From Bacteroidales bacterium (GTDB taxonomy: Bacteria > Bacteroidota > Bacteroidia > Bacteroidales > PUMT01): 38,506 bases of DNA. Shown here in pieces: positions 10,108-19,504 of this stretch. Both the position numbers and the translations under genes were made by a program. Where the stretch lies: the NCBI GenBank assembly GCA_007132225.1, contig SLPB01000082.1, forward strand, positions 1 to 38,506, in the 5' to 3' direction. The notes below the pieces were generated by a model. The model had not been told where the DNA came from. It saw only the letters and a list, made by a program, of their open reading frames with translations, and searched no databases. Within the stretch, counting starts at the first letter, position 1. Every line of letters starts with the position of its first letter.

Positions 10108-12483
10108 ATGACTAAATTCCTGAAAAATTTCGCAGTCAATATCAAAACTGTCACCCTTCGTACAGCCAGGAGCCTGGCTCCTTCAAAAGATACGATTACC
10201 GGAGGCGGAATGGGTATTATAGTAATTGCCTCATTAATACTGATAATCCCCCTTCTGGAAATGATAAAGTATACAGGAATTTACCCGGGACTGACAATTA
10301 CAGCTCTCGCTCTCTTTGCTGCAGCACTGACTGCCCTGCTTGCTGACCTGGTACTGAATACGGCAATGAAAATACCCCTGCTTGCCAGGCTGGCCATACT
10401 GGGAGCTATCCCTGTGGTTATTATGAGTTTTGGCACTAATATCGGGGTATTTTTTTTCATTATATCATGGCTTATCCTCTTTTCATTTATGACAGGTGCC
10501 GGAATTTGGCTTCTTTTCAGAAGGAGACGCAGGGAGGTCTCAATGAAAAGCAGGGTGCTTGTTTTAGTGTCTGTGGTGGCAGGTTTCGGCGGACTGGCGG
10601 GGGGTACTGTCTGGCTGCTGCACCCCGGCAGAGATATTGAGCCACCCGTCAATGCAGCATATATGGGAGAGTACCTGCCTGATAAGCTTGACCTGCCCGA
10701 TCCTTCATCAACAGGCAGATATTCCGTGGCATACCTTACCTATGGAAGCGGCGAAGACAAGCAAAGGAAAGAGTACGGTTATGAGGCAAGCCTCATAACC
10801 CCTCCGGTCAACGGATCGGTCTTTCTTCCTTCCTGGAAGGGTTTGGCAGGTAAGCTGCGCACCTGGTATTTTGGTTTTGACAGGTATATTCTTCCAATGA
10901 ATGCAAAAGTATGGTACCCCGGAGGTAAAGGCCCCTTTCCTCTTGTACTTGCAGTTCATGGAAACCACCTGGCTCAGGACTGGTCAGAGGGCGGTTATGC
11001 CTACCTGGGTGAACTCCTGGCAAGCCGGGGATATATCTTTGTATCGGTCGATCAGAATTTTCTCAACGGCAGCTATACCAACTTGTTTAATGGTCTGAGC
11101 AATGAAAATGACGCCCGTGGATGGCTGATGCTTAAACACCTGCAGCAATGGAAAGAATGGAACAGTGACAGCCTGAACCCCTTTTTCAACATGGCCGATA
11201 TGGATAATATAGCACTGATAGGCCATTCACGAGGAGGGGAGGCCGTTGGCCATGCAGCACTCTTCAACACCCTCCCCCATTACCCTGATGATGCCAGGAA
11301 AAGATTTGATTTCAATTTCAATATCCGCTCCATAATAGCAATTGCACCCAGCGACAGGCAATATGAGCCCGCCGGCACGGGAACCCCCCTGAAAGATATC
11401 AACTACTTTGTGCTTCACGGCAGCCATGATGCCGATGTTCAGTCCTTCCTGGGTATGCGGCAGTATAACAGGCTCAGCTTCTCTCCCGGGTTCAGGGGCT
11501 TTAAAGCTGCACTATATATTTACAGGGCAAATCATGGCCAGTTTAATACTTCCTGGGGAAGAAGAGATCTTCAACCTCCCCGAATCAATCTTTTTAATCT
11601 CCGGCAGTTATTGCCATCAGAAGAACAGCAACGGGCAGCCATGGTCTGCATCAGTGCATTCCTGGAAACAACACTTAAAGAAAAAGAAGATTACAAAGCA
11701 CTGTTTATGGATTACCGCAAGGGCCGGGACTGGCTTCCTGAAACCATATACATGAACCAGTATGAGCATTCCAATATGCTGTTAATATCAGATTTCAATG
11801 AGGATCTCAATCTTACAACAACCAGTATGGAAAAAGGGGCTATTGAAACAAACAACCTCTCTCTCTGGCACGAAAAGACAGCAGAGATTAAATGGGGAGA
11901 ACAGGAAACCCGCTCTGCAGTAATTGGATGGAATAACATCGGTAACAATTCCCTCCCTGCCAGATATTCCCTTATACTTCCGGAAAGAGGAGTGGATGGA
12001 TCAGGGGGCAGAATGCTCTTCCTTACCCTGGCCGATGCAGGAATAAGTCCTGATCCCGAACCACTTGAACCAAAACCTGATGACGCACAGACTGAAAGGT
12101 ACGGGGAACAGAAAGAACAGTACAACGAAACAATCACTGAGCTGACTGACCGGGAAACAGGGATAAATAAAGATATTTCCAATGAAGCGCCAGCCGGTAT
12201 TGATTTCACTATAGAGCTGACAGATGACAGGCAACAGGTCCTCAGTTTTCCCCTGAGCAGATGCTCCCTTCTGCAGCCCCGCCTGGAAAAACAAATGACT
12301 AAGCTGGCCTTTATGAAAACTGCCCCAAAGTCGGAAACAGTTTTCAGCTTCTTCTATTTTAACATTGAAGAACTTGCAATAATGAACCCGGAATTCAATC
12401 CTGAAAATATTGTAAAAGTTGATCTTGTTTTTGACAAAACAGACAGGGGTGTAATTACTCTCAATAATATTGGATTGTTGTAA
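10108..12483 (+). CDS. Membrane-anchored alpha/beta hydrolase
   Basis: 791 aa; about 5 N-terminal TM segments, then LVLAVHGNHLAQDW and nucleophile elbow ALIGHSRGGEAVG. Confidence 0.8.
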   Translation: MTKFLKNFAVNIKTVTLRTARSLAPSKDTITGGGMGIIVIASLILIIPLLEMIKYTGIYPGLTITALALFAAALTALLADLVLNTAMKIPLLARLAILGAIPVVIMSFGTNIGVFFFIISWLILFSFMTGAGIWLLFRRRRREVSMKSRVLVLVSVVAGFGGLAGGTVWLLHPGRDIEPPVNAAYMGEYLPDKLDLPDPSSTGRYSVAYLTYGSGEDKQRKEYGYEASLITPPVNGSVFLPSWKGLAGKLRTWYFGFDRYILPMNAKVWYPGGKGPFPLVLAVHGNHLAQDWSEGGYAYLGELLASRGYIFVSVDQNFLNGSYTNLFNGLSNENDARGWLMLKHLQQWKEWNSDSLNPFFNMADMDNIALIGHSRGGEAVGHAALFNTLPHYPDDARKRFDFNFNIRSIIAIAPSDRQYEPAGTGTPLKDINYFVLHGSHDADVQSFLGMRQYNRLSFSPGFRGFKAALYIYRANHGQFNTSWGRRDLQPPRINLFNLRQLLPSEEQQRAAMVCISAFLETTLKEKEDYKALFMDYRKGRDWLPETIYMNQYEHSNMLLISDFNEDLNLTTTSMEKGAIETNNLSLWHEKTAEIKWGEQETRSAVIGWNNIGNNSLPARYSLILPERGVDGSGGRMLFLTLADAGISPDPEPLEPKPDDAQTERYGEQKEQYNETITELTDRETGINKDISNEAPAGIDFTIELTDDRQQVLSFPLSRCSLLQPRLEKQMTKLAFMKTAPKSETVFSFFYFNIEELAIMNPEFNPENIVKVDLVFDKTDRGVITLNNIGLL

Positions 12484-12582
12484 GGGCATTAAAAAAAAGT
12501 TGATTTTACGGCCGGGCTTTGTTAATTTTACAAAACTTAATTGATTACGGATTTGATCACTAATATCAAAACATTGTTAATC

Positions 12583-12717
12583 ATGGGAAAAGGTGATAAA
12601 AAAACCCGAAGGGGAAAAATCTGGAATGGCAGCTATGGAGCACGACGCCCTAAAAAACATTCAGGGCCGGTTATTAAAAGTACTGTGAAGAAAAAAGCTG
12701 CCGGTAAAAAAAGCTGA
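12583..12717 (+). CDS. 30S ribosomal protein THX
   Basis: Absent from the ORF track (44 aa). Direct translation: [44 protein letters not shown]. Confidence 0.9.
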   Translation: MGKGDKKTRRGKIWNGSYGARRPKKHSGPVIKSTVKKKAAGKKS

Positions 12718-12732
12718 TATTATATTTTAAAC

Positions 12733-13926
12733 ATGCAAAGAGTAGTGGTAGGATTATCGGGGGGAGTGGATTCCAGCGTGGCAGCATATATTCTTAAAAA
12801 ACAAGGATTTGATGTCACTGCTCTTTTTATGATTAACTGGCATGATACTCAGGGAACGCTTTCGGGCGACTGTCCCTGGCATGATGATCTTGTTTTTGCG
12901 GAACTGGTTGCAAATAAGCTTGGTATTCCATTTCATAAAACCGATCTGAGTGAACCTTACCGCAAGAGAGTGGTTGATTACATGTTTGCTGAATATGAAA
13001 AAGGACGGACTCCAAACCCTGACGTGCTGTGTAATCGCGAGATAAAATTTGATATGTTCATCGACAGGGCACTGGATCTTGGGGCAGATCTGGTTGCTAC
13101 CGGCCATTATTGCAAAAAGGAAGAAACCACGGGCCGTGGCAAAAAGATTTACAGGCTGCTCGCAGGTGAAGACAAAAACAAGGATCAGAGCTATTTTCTT
13201 TGCCAGCTTAACCAGCAACAGCTGGCCAGGGCCATTTTCCCAATTGGAAACCTGACCAAGACCGAAGTGCGTAGGATTGCGGCAGACATGGGACTTCCTA
13301 CTGCTGAGAAAAAAGATTCACAGGGCATCTGTTTTGTGGGCAAGGTAGACCTGCCCCTGTTTTTGCAGCAAAAACTGCAATCAAAAAAAGGTGACATAAT
13401 AGAGATACCCCGTGGCTTCTACAGGCACATGCCACTTTCAGATCATTCAACCGAAGGAATTATTGATGAGCTGGAAAATATATGCCGGCCATTCTTTTAC
13501 CAGCGTGATGACGGTATAAAGACCGGATCGCATAACGGAGCCTGGTACTTTACCGTAGGTCAGAGAAAAGGACTGAATATAGGAGGTAAAAAGGAACCCG
13601 TTTTCGTTATCTCTACCGATATAAAAAACAACCTGGTGTATGTGGGTGAAGGACATTCACATCCCGGACTAAACCGGGGGGGATTGTTTATTAACCCCGC
13701 AGATATCCACTGGATAAGGGATGATATGAAGATGGAGCCAGGAGAGTCAGCAGTTTACATGGTAAGGATACGATACAGGCAGCCCCTGCAAAAAGCACGG
13801 TTGTTTATGAGGGAACAGGGACTTTATATAGTATTTGAGAATGACCAGAGGGGCATTGCCGCTGGTCAGTTTGCAGCCTGGTACTGGGATGACGAACTCA
13901 TTGGTTCAGGAGTAATTGACAAGTAA
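12733..13926 (+). CDS. mnmA: tRNA-specific 2-thiouridylase
   Basis: 397 aa; PP-loop VVGLSGGVDSSVAAYIL, NPDVLCNREIKF, ATGHYCKK, DQSYFLCQL, GICFVGK. Confidence 0.95.
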   Translation: MQRVVVGLSGGVDSSVAAYILKKQGFDVTALFMINWHDTQGTLSGDCPWHDDLVFAELVANKLGIPFHKTDLSEPYRKRVVDYMFAEYEKGRTPNPDVLCNREIKFDMFIDRALDLGADLVATGHYCKKEETTGRGKKIYRLLAGEDKNKDQSYFLCQLNQQQLARAIFPIGNLTKTEVRRIAADMGLPTAEKKDSQGICFVGKVDLPLFLQQKLQSKKGDIIEIPRGFYRHMPLSDHSTEGIIDELENICRPFFYQRDDGIKTGSHNGAWYFTVGQRKGLNIGGKKEPVFVISTDIKNNLVYVGEGHSHPGLNRGGLFINPADIHWIRDDMKMEPGESAVYMVRIRYRQPLQKARLFMREQGLYIVFENDQRGIAAGQFAAWYWDDELIGSGVIDK

Positions 13927-13952
13927 CGCAAGCAACTTAAGCCCGGCCTTTG

Positions 13953-13972
13953 AATCAGATATCCTGATTTTT
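13953..13972 (+). terminator. Possible terminator after mnmA
   Basis: AATCAG-atatc-CTGATT followed by a short T run, 26 bp after the mnmA stop. Confidence 0.4.
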
Positions 13973-14001
13973 AATCATGTAATCAAACGCAACGGAATAC
14001 A

Positions 14002-14730
14002 TTAACCGGAGGCAGGCCTGTTATGAAGTCCGCACTCCTTTTTTTCGGGCTCTTCCCACCACCATCTCCCCGCCCTCAGATCTTCACCCGGTTTTACAGC
14101 ACGTGTGCAGGGCTGACAGCCTATACTTGGAAATCCTTTATCATGAAGTGCATGATAAGGTACGTTATTTTTCTTAATATAGTCCCACAACTGCTTCTCT
14201 GTCCATTCGGCCAGCGGATTGAATTTAACAAGCTGGTTTCCTTCATCCCACTCAACGGCCCCAACAGCGGTGCGTGTCGGGGACTGCTCTCTGCGGAGTC
14301 CGCAAATCCAGGCATCCAGACCCTGAAAAGCCCTTTTTAAAGGTTCCACCTTTCTTATGCCGCAACAAAGTTTCCTGTTTTCTATGCTTTCATAAAACAG
14401 GTTAATCCCCTTCTCATTTACCATTTCCTCAACTTGTATGAAATCCGGAAAAAATATCTCAATGCTTATGCCGTAAAGCCGGTTGGTCTTTTCCAACAAC
14501 TCATAACTTTCCTTAAACATGCGTCCGGTATCAAGGGTGAATATACGGACGCCGGGATCAATCCCTGCCAGAATATGGGTTAAAACCTGATCTTCTGCAC
14601 CAAGGCTGCTGGCAAGTGCAATCCGCCCCCTGTATGACTCTATAGCCAGTTCAGCAATTTCAACTGCAGATTTACCTTTAGAAACTCTGTTAAGCTCATT
14701 TATCCTGTCGTCAATCCTTACCTTTTCCAT
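14002..14730 (-). CDS. cysH: Assimilatory adenylyl-sulfate (APS) reductase, Fe-S type
   Basis: 242 aa; SLGAEDQVLTH, TLDTGRMFKESYEL, WICGLRREQSPTR, KECGLH tail; CC...CxxC pairs (KLCCGIRK and IGCQPC) indicate the [4Fe-4S] type. Confidence 0.92.
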   Translation of the reverse strand: MEKVRIDDRINELNRVSKGKSAVEIAELAIESYRGRIALASSLGAEDQVLTHILAGIDPGVRIFTLDTGRMFKESYELLEKTNRLYGISIEIFFPDFIQVEEMVNEKGINLFYESIENRKLCCGIRKVEPLKRAFQGLDAWICGLRREQSPTRTAVGAVEWDEGNQLVKFNPLAEWTEKQLWDYIKKNNVPYHALHDKGFPSIGCQPCTRAVKPGEDLRAGRWWWEEPEKKECGLHNRPASG

Positions 14731-15053
14731 GTTTATAATTTCTTATTTTTGTGACTTTAAAAAACCCAAAAATTAATGTATCTTAACCGTCTGTAGAAGT
14801 TGTACTCAATAAATAAGACCCGGATAAAATCATGAATTAACAGGCACAAATTTAACCCATTTGTCCATTAACTCAAAACCCTGAAAAAAAAATAAACGGA
14901 TTCGCCCGGCGTTCATTTTTAAGTATGACCGCCAATAGAAACATAAAGGATTGATCGTCCGTGACAATATTTTCAATATTTTGACCAGATAATATTTTTA
15001 TGGCAGGATCCTTAAGGACCAAAATTAATTAATATTATTAAAAATATTTTCTT

Positions 15054-16787
15054 GTGAAGCTTTTCACCATTCTTATCTTTCTTTATGCTTTTCCGGCCAC
15101 TTTTTATGCCCAGGTCAGGCTCGATATAGTTTGCAGTGCGCAGAAAGAAAGTGTGAATGAAGAATTTGGTTATAAAAATGAATATAAAGACAGTCTTAGC
15201 ATTGAAAAGCACCTTCGTGATATTTTAACTGAACTTCACTCCGGGGGTTTTCTTGAAGCTTCCATCGACAGCCTTGCATATTCTTCTCACAATGTTACTG
15301 CCTACCTCCATAAAGGTCCTCAATACAAGCGGATCCGGGTATCACTTGACCAAATAGACAAACAGGTAATCAGGCTGCTGAATATAAGAGCAGGAAGATA
15401 TGAGAGAGAACCATTGAATTTTCCTACCTTTCGCAATCTGCAAAATAAAATTCTGACCCACTATGAAAACTCCGGATACCCATTTGCCACAATATCCCTT
15501 TCCGGCCTTCAAGTGAACCAGGATACCATAACCGGCAGCCTGGTTGTTATGAAAAACCACTACTACAATATAGACAGCATACACATAAACGGTGATGTCC
15601 CAGTTAAAAGGAAGCACCTGTACAGGCATATAGCAATCCATCCCGGCGATCCCTACAGCGAAAAAAGTCTCATAAAAGTCGGTGAAAGGATAAGGCGAAC
15701 CCCCTATTTAAATGAGATCAGGGAGGCAGAAGTTGAATTCATGAGCAAATCGGCTGACCTCTATCTTTATATTGACCGGCAGCAGGCAAGTTCTTTTAGC
15801 GGCATACTGGGAATTATGCCCGGTGGAAATGACAGAACCGTCAAACTTGCCGGGGAACTTAATCTAAATCTTTTGAATGTCTTCAGGCGAATGGAAAGAA
15901 TAAGTCTCGACTGGCAAAATCCGGGCAACCATGTGCAGCAGATGGACCTGAACCTGGCCCAACCATACATTTTCGGCAGGCCTTTCGGTATAGACCTGCA
16001 CCTGCATTTATTCAGAATGGACAGTACATATATGAAAGTTGAAGCAGAGGCGGGAGTTCCACTAACCCTTCCTGAGCATGGCGTAATGAGGGTTTTCGGG
16101 AAAACGACAGCTACATCACTTATTTCTTCGGGACCAGAAAAGCCTTACCTTAATGCGCCGGCTGCGGAAGTAAATGGTCGTATTTTCGGAATTTCCTACC
16201 GGCACAGCATAATGGATAACATTATCAACCCTTACAGGGGCTGGCTGGTAAGTGCTTCCCTGGGAGCAGGAAATAAAACAGTTAATCCCCCCCCGGGCTA
16301 CAATTATAATGAAAAAAAAAGAAAAGGATTCGGGGAAGCTGTTTCTCAGATAGAGTGGTTCATCCCCCTTTCTCCGGCAAGTACAATAATGTTGTCCAAC
16401 TTTTCAGGAATAAAGCTAAATATAGGATCAGAAAAAGCTTATGATCACTTTTTTGCCAATGAGCTCTTTTTACTGGGAGGCATAAACAGCATACGTGGAT
16501 TTGATGAACGGAGCCTGGCTGCCTCAGCCTACAGCATACAAAGTCTGGAGTACCGTTACCTTTTCGACACTTCGGGAAATATATTTATTTTCTTTGACGG
16601 GATGTTATACAATAAAAAGTTACCGGAAAAGAGTATTTTCGATATACCTGTTGGTTTTGGCACAGGCCTTACCTTTAATACCCCGGCAGGACAATTTTCT
16701 ATAAGCTATGCACTGGGAAGAGAACTTGGAAACCCGGTCTCTTTCAGGTCATCCAGGGTTCACATGGGGATAATTAACAGATTCTGA
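15054..16787 (+). CDS. BamA/TamA (Omp85) family outer-membrane protein, GTG start
   Basis: 577 aa; signal peptide, POTRA-like region, barrel with LGGINSIRGFDERSLAAS. Confidence 0.85.
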   Translation: MKLFTILIFLYAFPATFYAQVRLDIVCSAQKESVNEEFGYKNEYKDSLSIEKHLRDILTELHSGGFLEASIDSLAYSSHNVTAYLHKGPQYKRIRVSLDQIDKQVIRLLNIRAGRYEREPLNFPTFRNLQNKILTHYENSGYPFATISLSGLQVNQDTITGSLVVMKNHYYNIDSIHINGDVPVKRKHLYRHIAIHPGDPYSEKSLIKVGERIRRTPYLNEIREAEVEFMSKSADLYLYIDRQQASSFSGILGIMPGGNDRTVKLAGELNLNLLNVFRRMERISLDWQNPGNHVQQMDLNLAQPYIFGRPFGIDLHLHLFRMDSTYMKVEAEAGVPLTLPEHGVMRVFGKTTATSLISSGPEKPYLNAPAAEVNGRIFGISYRHSIMDNIINPYRGWLVSASLGAGNKTVNPPPGYNYNEKKRKGFGEAVSQIEWFIPLSPASTIMLSNFSGIKLNIGSEKAYDHFFANELFLLGGINSIRGFDERSLAASAYSIQSLEYRYLFDTSGNIFIFFDGMLYNKKLPEKSIFDIPVGFGTGLTFNTPAGQFSISYALGRELGNPVSFRSSRVHMGIINRF

Positions 16788-16798
16788 TTACCACCCGC

Positions 16799-17275
16799 CT
16801 ATTCCGCCCGGGTTTCGCCGGGCGGGGTCTCATCAGTTGTACTGATGCCCTGGTTATCAGCATCTTTATCATCTTCAGAGACTTCATCTTCTTCAGGATG
16901 CAGAAGGTCATAACGGACAAGAAGGTTGTACCAGTTAATTATCTTCTTCATATCAGATAAATACACCCTTTCCCTGTCATAATCAGGTAAGACGGCAACG
17001 AAATATTTTTTTATCTCCTCAGCGGAGGATTTATGGCTTATTGCCTCTTTACCGTCAGAAAACCGGTACATCTTTTTTAACAATTCAGCTAGAGGTATTT
17101 CCCCGGACTCGGTAAAAACCGCTATTTCTTCGAAGGTACTGATCCTGGAGGTTGAGTAGACACTCATCCTTTTTTTATCTTCCAGCGATTCTACAATTAT
17201 TGAATTACGGCCCTGCGAAATAAATCTGAATAGCCCAGGTTGCCCGGAAATTGACATTAAATCTTTTAAGTCCAT
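16799..17275 (-). CDS. DUF5606-like conserved Bacteroidetes protein
   Basis: 158 aa; MDLKDLMSISGQPGLFRFISQGRNSIIVESLEDKKRMSVYSTSRISTFEEIAVFTE. Confidence 0.8.
   Translation of the reverse strand: MDLKDLMSISGQPGLFRFISQGRNSIIVESLEDKKRMSVYSTSRISTFEEIAVFTESGEIPLAELLKKMYRFSDGKEAISHKSSAEEIKKYFVAVLPDYDRERVYLSDMKKIINWYNLLVRYDLLHPEEDEVSEDDKDADNQGISTTDETPPGETRAE
16804..16825. terminator. GC-rich hairpin in the C-terminal codons of the DUF5606 gene, possible shared terminator of a convergent pair
   Basis: CCGCCCGG-gtttcg-CCGGGCGG perfect 8-bp stem; the two convergent CDSs are only 11 bp apart. Confidence 0.45.
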
Positions 17276-17310
17276 ATATTGAGTTTTTAAAATTAAGCTG
17301 TCAGTTTAGT

Positions 17311-17916
17311 TTATTCAAGCAACCCTGTCAGGTTACCCCTGCTGAATTGATAATGCATCTTAAGAATAACAGGAAGTATCGATTGTGTATTGTCATTTCT
17401 GATAACCATTCCGGCCAGTGCTGCCTTTTTTTCATCAGTCCACTGACTGGCCATTCTTTTCCTTACACTTTCCTTATCTTCTCCCTCCCGTCGCATGATC
17501 CGTTGCAATCGCAAATCTTCAGGTGCAGTAATCAAAATAACGGTATCAAGCCCGGTATGCATTCCTGTTTCAAACAAAATAGCCGCCTCCTTAATAACAT
17601 ATGAAGCTTTATTGTTATTATCAATCCATGAATTAAAATCACTCCTTACCGCGGGATGGACAATCGAATTCAGTAGATTTAGAGCCGCCTGATCATTAAA
17701 CACAATGCCAGCAAGCGCCTTCCTGTCCAGCTTTCCTTCTCTGTAAACACCGGTGCCAAATGATTGTATCAGCTTTGTCATTAATTCCGGGTCTTGGTTC
17801 ATTAACTTTTTTGCCTGGATATCTGCATTGTATACAGGCGCTCCCAATATAGAAAAAACCCGGCAAATCAAAGATTTGCCTGAACCTATACCTCCGGTTA
17901 TGCCAATTTTAAGCAT
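17311..17916 (-). CDS. coaE: Dephospho-CoA kinase
   Basis: 201 aa; P-loop IGITGGIGSGKSLICRVF, ADIQAKKLM, EAAILFETG. Confidence 0.95.
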   Translation of the reverse strand: MLKIGITGGIGSGKSLICRVFSILGAPVYNADIQAKKLMNQDPELMTKLIQSFGTGVYREGKLDRKALAGIVFNDQAALNLLNSIVHPAVRSDFNSWIDNNNKASYVIKEAAILFETGMHTGLDTVILITAPEDLRLQRIMRREGEDKESVRKRMASQWTDEKKAALAGMVIRNDNTQSILPVILKMHYQFSRGNLTGLLE

Positions 17917-17991
17917 TAATATACAGTTAAATGATTTAACCTAAAACAATATGGTGTTTTTATATAAAATGCGGATTTACAAATCACGGAA

Positions 17992-19053
17992 TTACCTGTT
18001 TTCAGGCATTTGGTTTGAACGAAAGTCCGTCTCAACAATAAAATCAACCCTCTTGGGATTAAAACGTACCTGCTTAATGAAATCAGGTTGTTTCAGAAGG
18101 TTAACTTCAAAATATCCCCGGCCGGGCGAAAGTCCTTCATAGTCAACAATAGCTTTGAATTGCTTTTCATTAATCCCTTCGTAATCCTGAAGGGCTACCA
18201 GGTAGAATACGGTAATTACCGAGGGAAAAGTCTTTATTGTAAGTGTGTCGGGAAGATTTACAACTTCCACGGGAATTTTAATACTGGCTTCGGTAAATTG
18301 TTCAACAGGTATGCTCAGCTCAACTGTTCTGTCTGAAAAACTGATCATATCATATTCGGGAAGGCTAACTGACTTTTGGAGGGATTTATTCAGGCCTTTT
18401 ATATTAACAGGTGTTGTGGGAACAAACCTCATAGTATCGATTCTGGCAGCTGGTCCTGAAGCAGTAACAGTATCCGGATCCACACTAATGGATCCTTTTA
18501 TCATGAACTGACTTTCAAAATTAATATTGAGCACCGGTTTAACGGGTAAATTTCTGCTGGTCATCTCGGTAAAACTGAAAAACAGCGTATCCGGTCTTAT
18601 ATCAAGCACATCTATTCCTGCACCCAGCTGGGCTGCAACCATCTTAGTGGCCATGGAAGTGAGTATAAAGTATCTTTCTGTATCCGTATCATCTATACTG
18701 TTAAGTGAAAAGGAACTAACATTAAAAACTATTGGAAGTACTCTCCGGCTGAAATAATGCTTCAAAAGAGTATATCCATGAGCATTAACTGTTAACTCTA
18801 GATTGGAGGGCAAATCATTCACCAGAACCATTCTGTCTGGAAAATTCCTGTACCTTACGGGATACCTCAGGCTTGAGGTGTATTCCATGCCAAGGGCACT
18901 TAAAAACCAAAATATAGCAGAAATTGCCAAAAAGAAGATAAAGACCAGTACCCTGCGGTCAGGCCTCAGCCCGGAAAGCATCCCAAAAGCATTCCCTATT
19001 TTTCGCTCCTGATCCAAATATCCTCCTGTTAAAAACCCTGCCGCCCACAGCAA
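17992..19053 (-). CDS. YbbR-like domain protein (CdaR family)
   Basis: Up to 353 aa; N-terminal TM then YbbR-like repeats; between coaE and yajC. True start is probably internal (e.g. MLSGLRPDRR). Confidence 0.8.
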   Translation of the reverse strand: MLWAAGFLTGGYLDQERKIGNAFGMLSGLRPDRRVLVFIFFLAISAIFWFLSALGMEYTSSLRYPVRYRNFPDRMVLVNDLPSNLELTVNAHGYTLLKHYFSRRVLPIVFNVSSFSLNSIDDTDTERYFILTSMATKMVAAQLGAGIDVLDIRPDTLFFSFTEMTSRNLPVKPVLNINFESQFMIKGSISVDPDTVTASGPAARIDTMRFVPTTPVNIKGLNKSLQKSVSLPEYDMISFSDRTVELSIPVEQFTEASIKIPVEVVNLPDTLTIKTFPSVITVFYLVALQDYEGINEKQFKAIVDYEGLSPGRGYFEVNLLKQPDFIKQVRFNPKRVDFIVETDFRSNQMPENR

Positions 19054-19077
19054 GCAAAAATTTTAATGAAACTAAGA

Positions 19078-19407
19078 CTACCTCTGATTTGAAAGATCTG
19101 TGGGATCTTTCAAAACTGCATTTTTATCAACCTTGATCTGCACATTATTACCCACATCAATAGTTAAAACCTGTCCGGAAACATCATTAATCTTACCATA
19201 TATACCTCCTGTGGTAACTATTTTATCGCCTTTCTGTAATCCTTCCCGGAAATTTCTGAGTTCTTTCTGCTTTTTCATCTGGGGCCTGATCATAAAAAAG
19301 TAAAAAACCAGGATGATAAGTAAAAGGGGTAAAAAAGAAATAAAGGGACTCTGGCCTTCCGCCGGAGGACTCATAAGAAACAATACTGCTAAATTAATCA
19401 TTGTCAT
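19078..19407 (-). CDS. yajC: Preprotein translocase subunit YajC
   Basis: 109 aa; FLPLLLIILVFYFFMIRPQMKKQKELRNFREGLQKGDKIVTTGGIYGKI. Confidence 0.96.
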   Translation of the reverse strand: MTMINLAVLFLMSPPAEGQSPFISFLPLLLIILVFYFFMIRPQMKKQKELRNFREGLQKGDKIVTTGGIYGKINDVSGQVLTIDVGNNVQIKVDKNAVLKDPTDLSNQR

Positions 19408-19504
19408 ATTTTTTATTATTGGTTATCATTGAATGGTTTGTATGCCTGAATTAAAATTAAACAAAATAAATATAAATTTACGAATTGAACAAATCCCGCT
19501 TATA

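Noticed and set aside
11712-12489. 165-aa and 162-aa minus-strand ORFs inside the alpha/beta hydrolase gene
   Set aside because: Long, but antisense to a continuous 791-aa ORF with recognised motifs; no family resemblance.
14731-15053. Possible SAM or other riboswitch upstream of cysH
   Set aside because: Inspected for conserved SAM-family motifs; none found.
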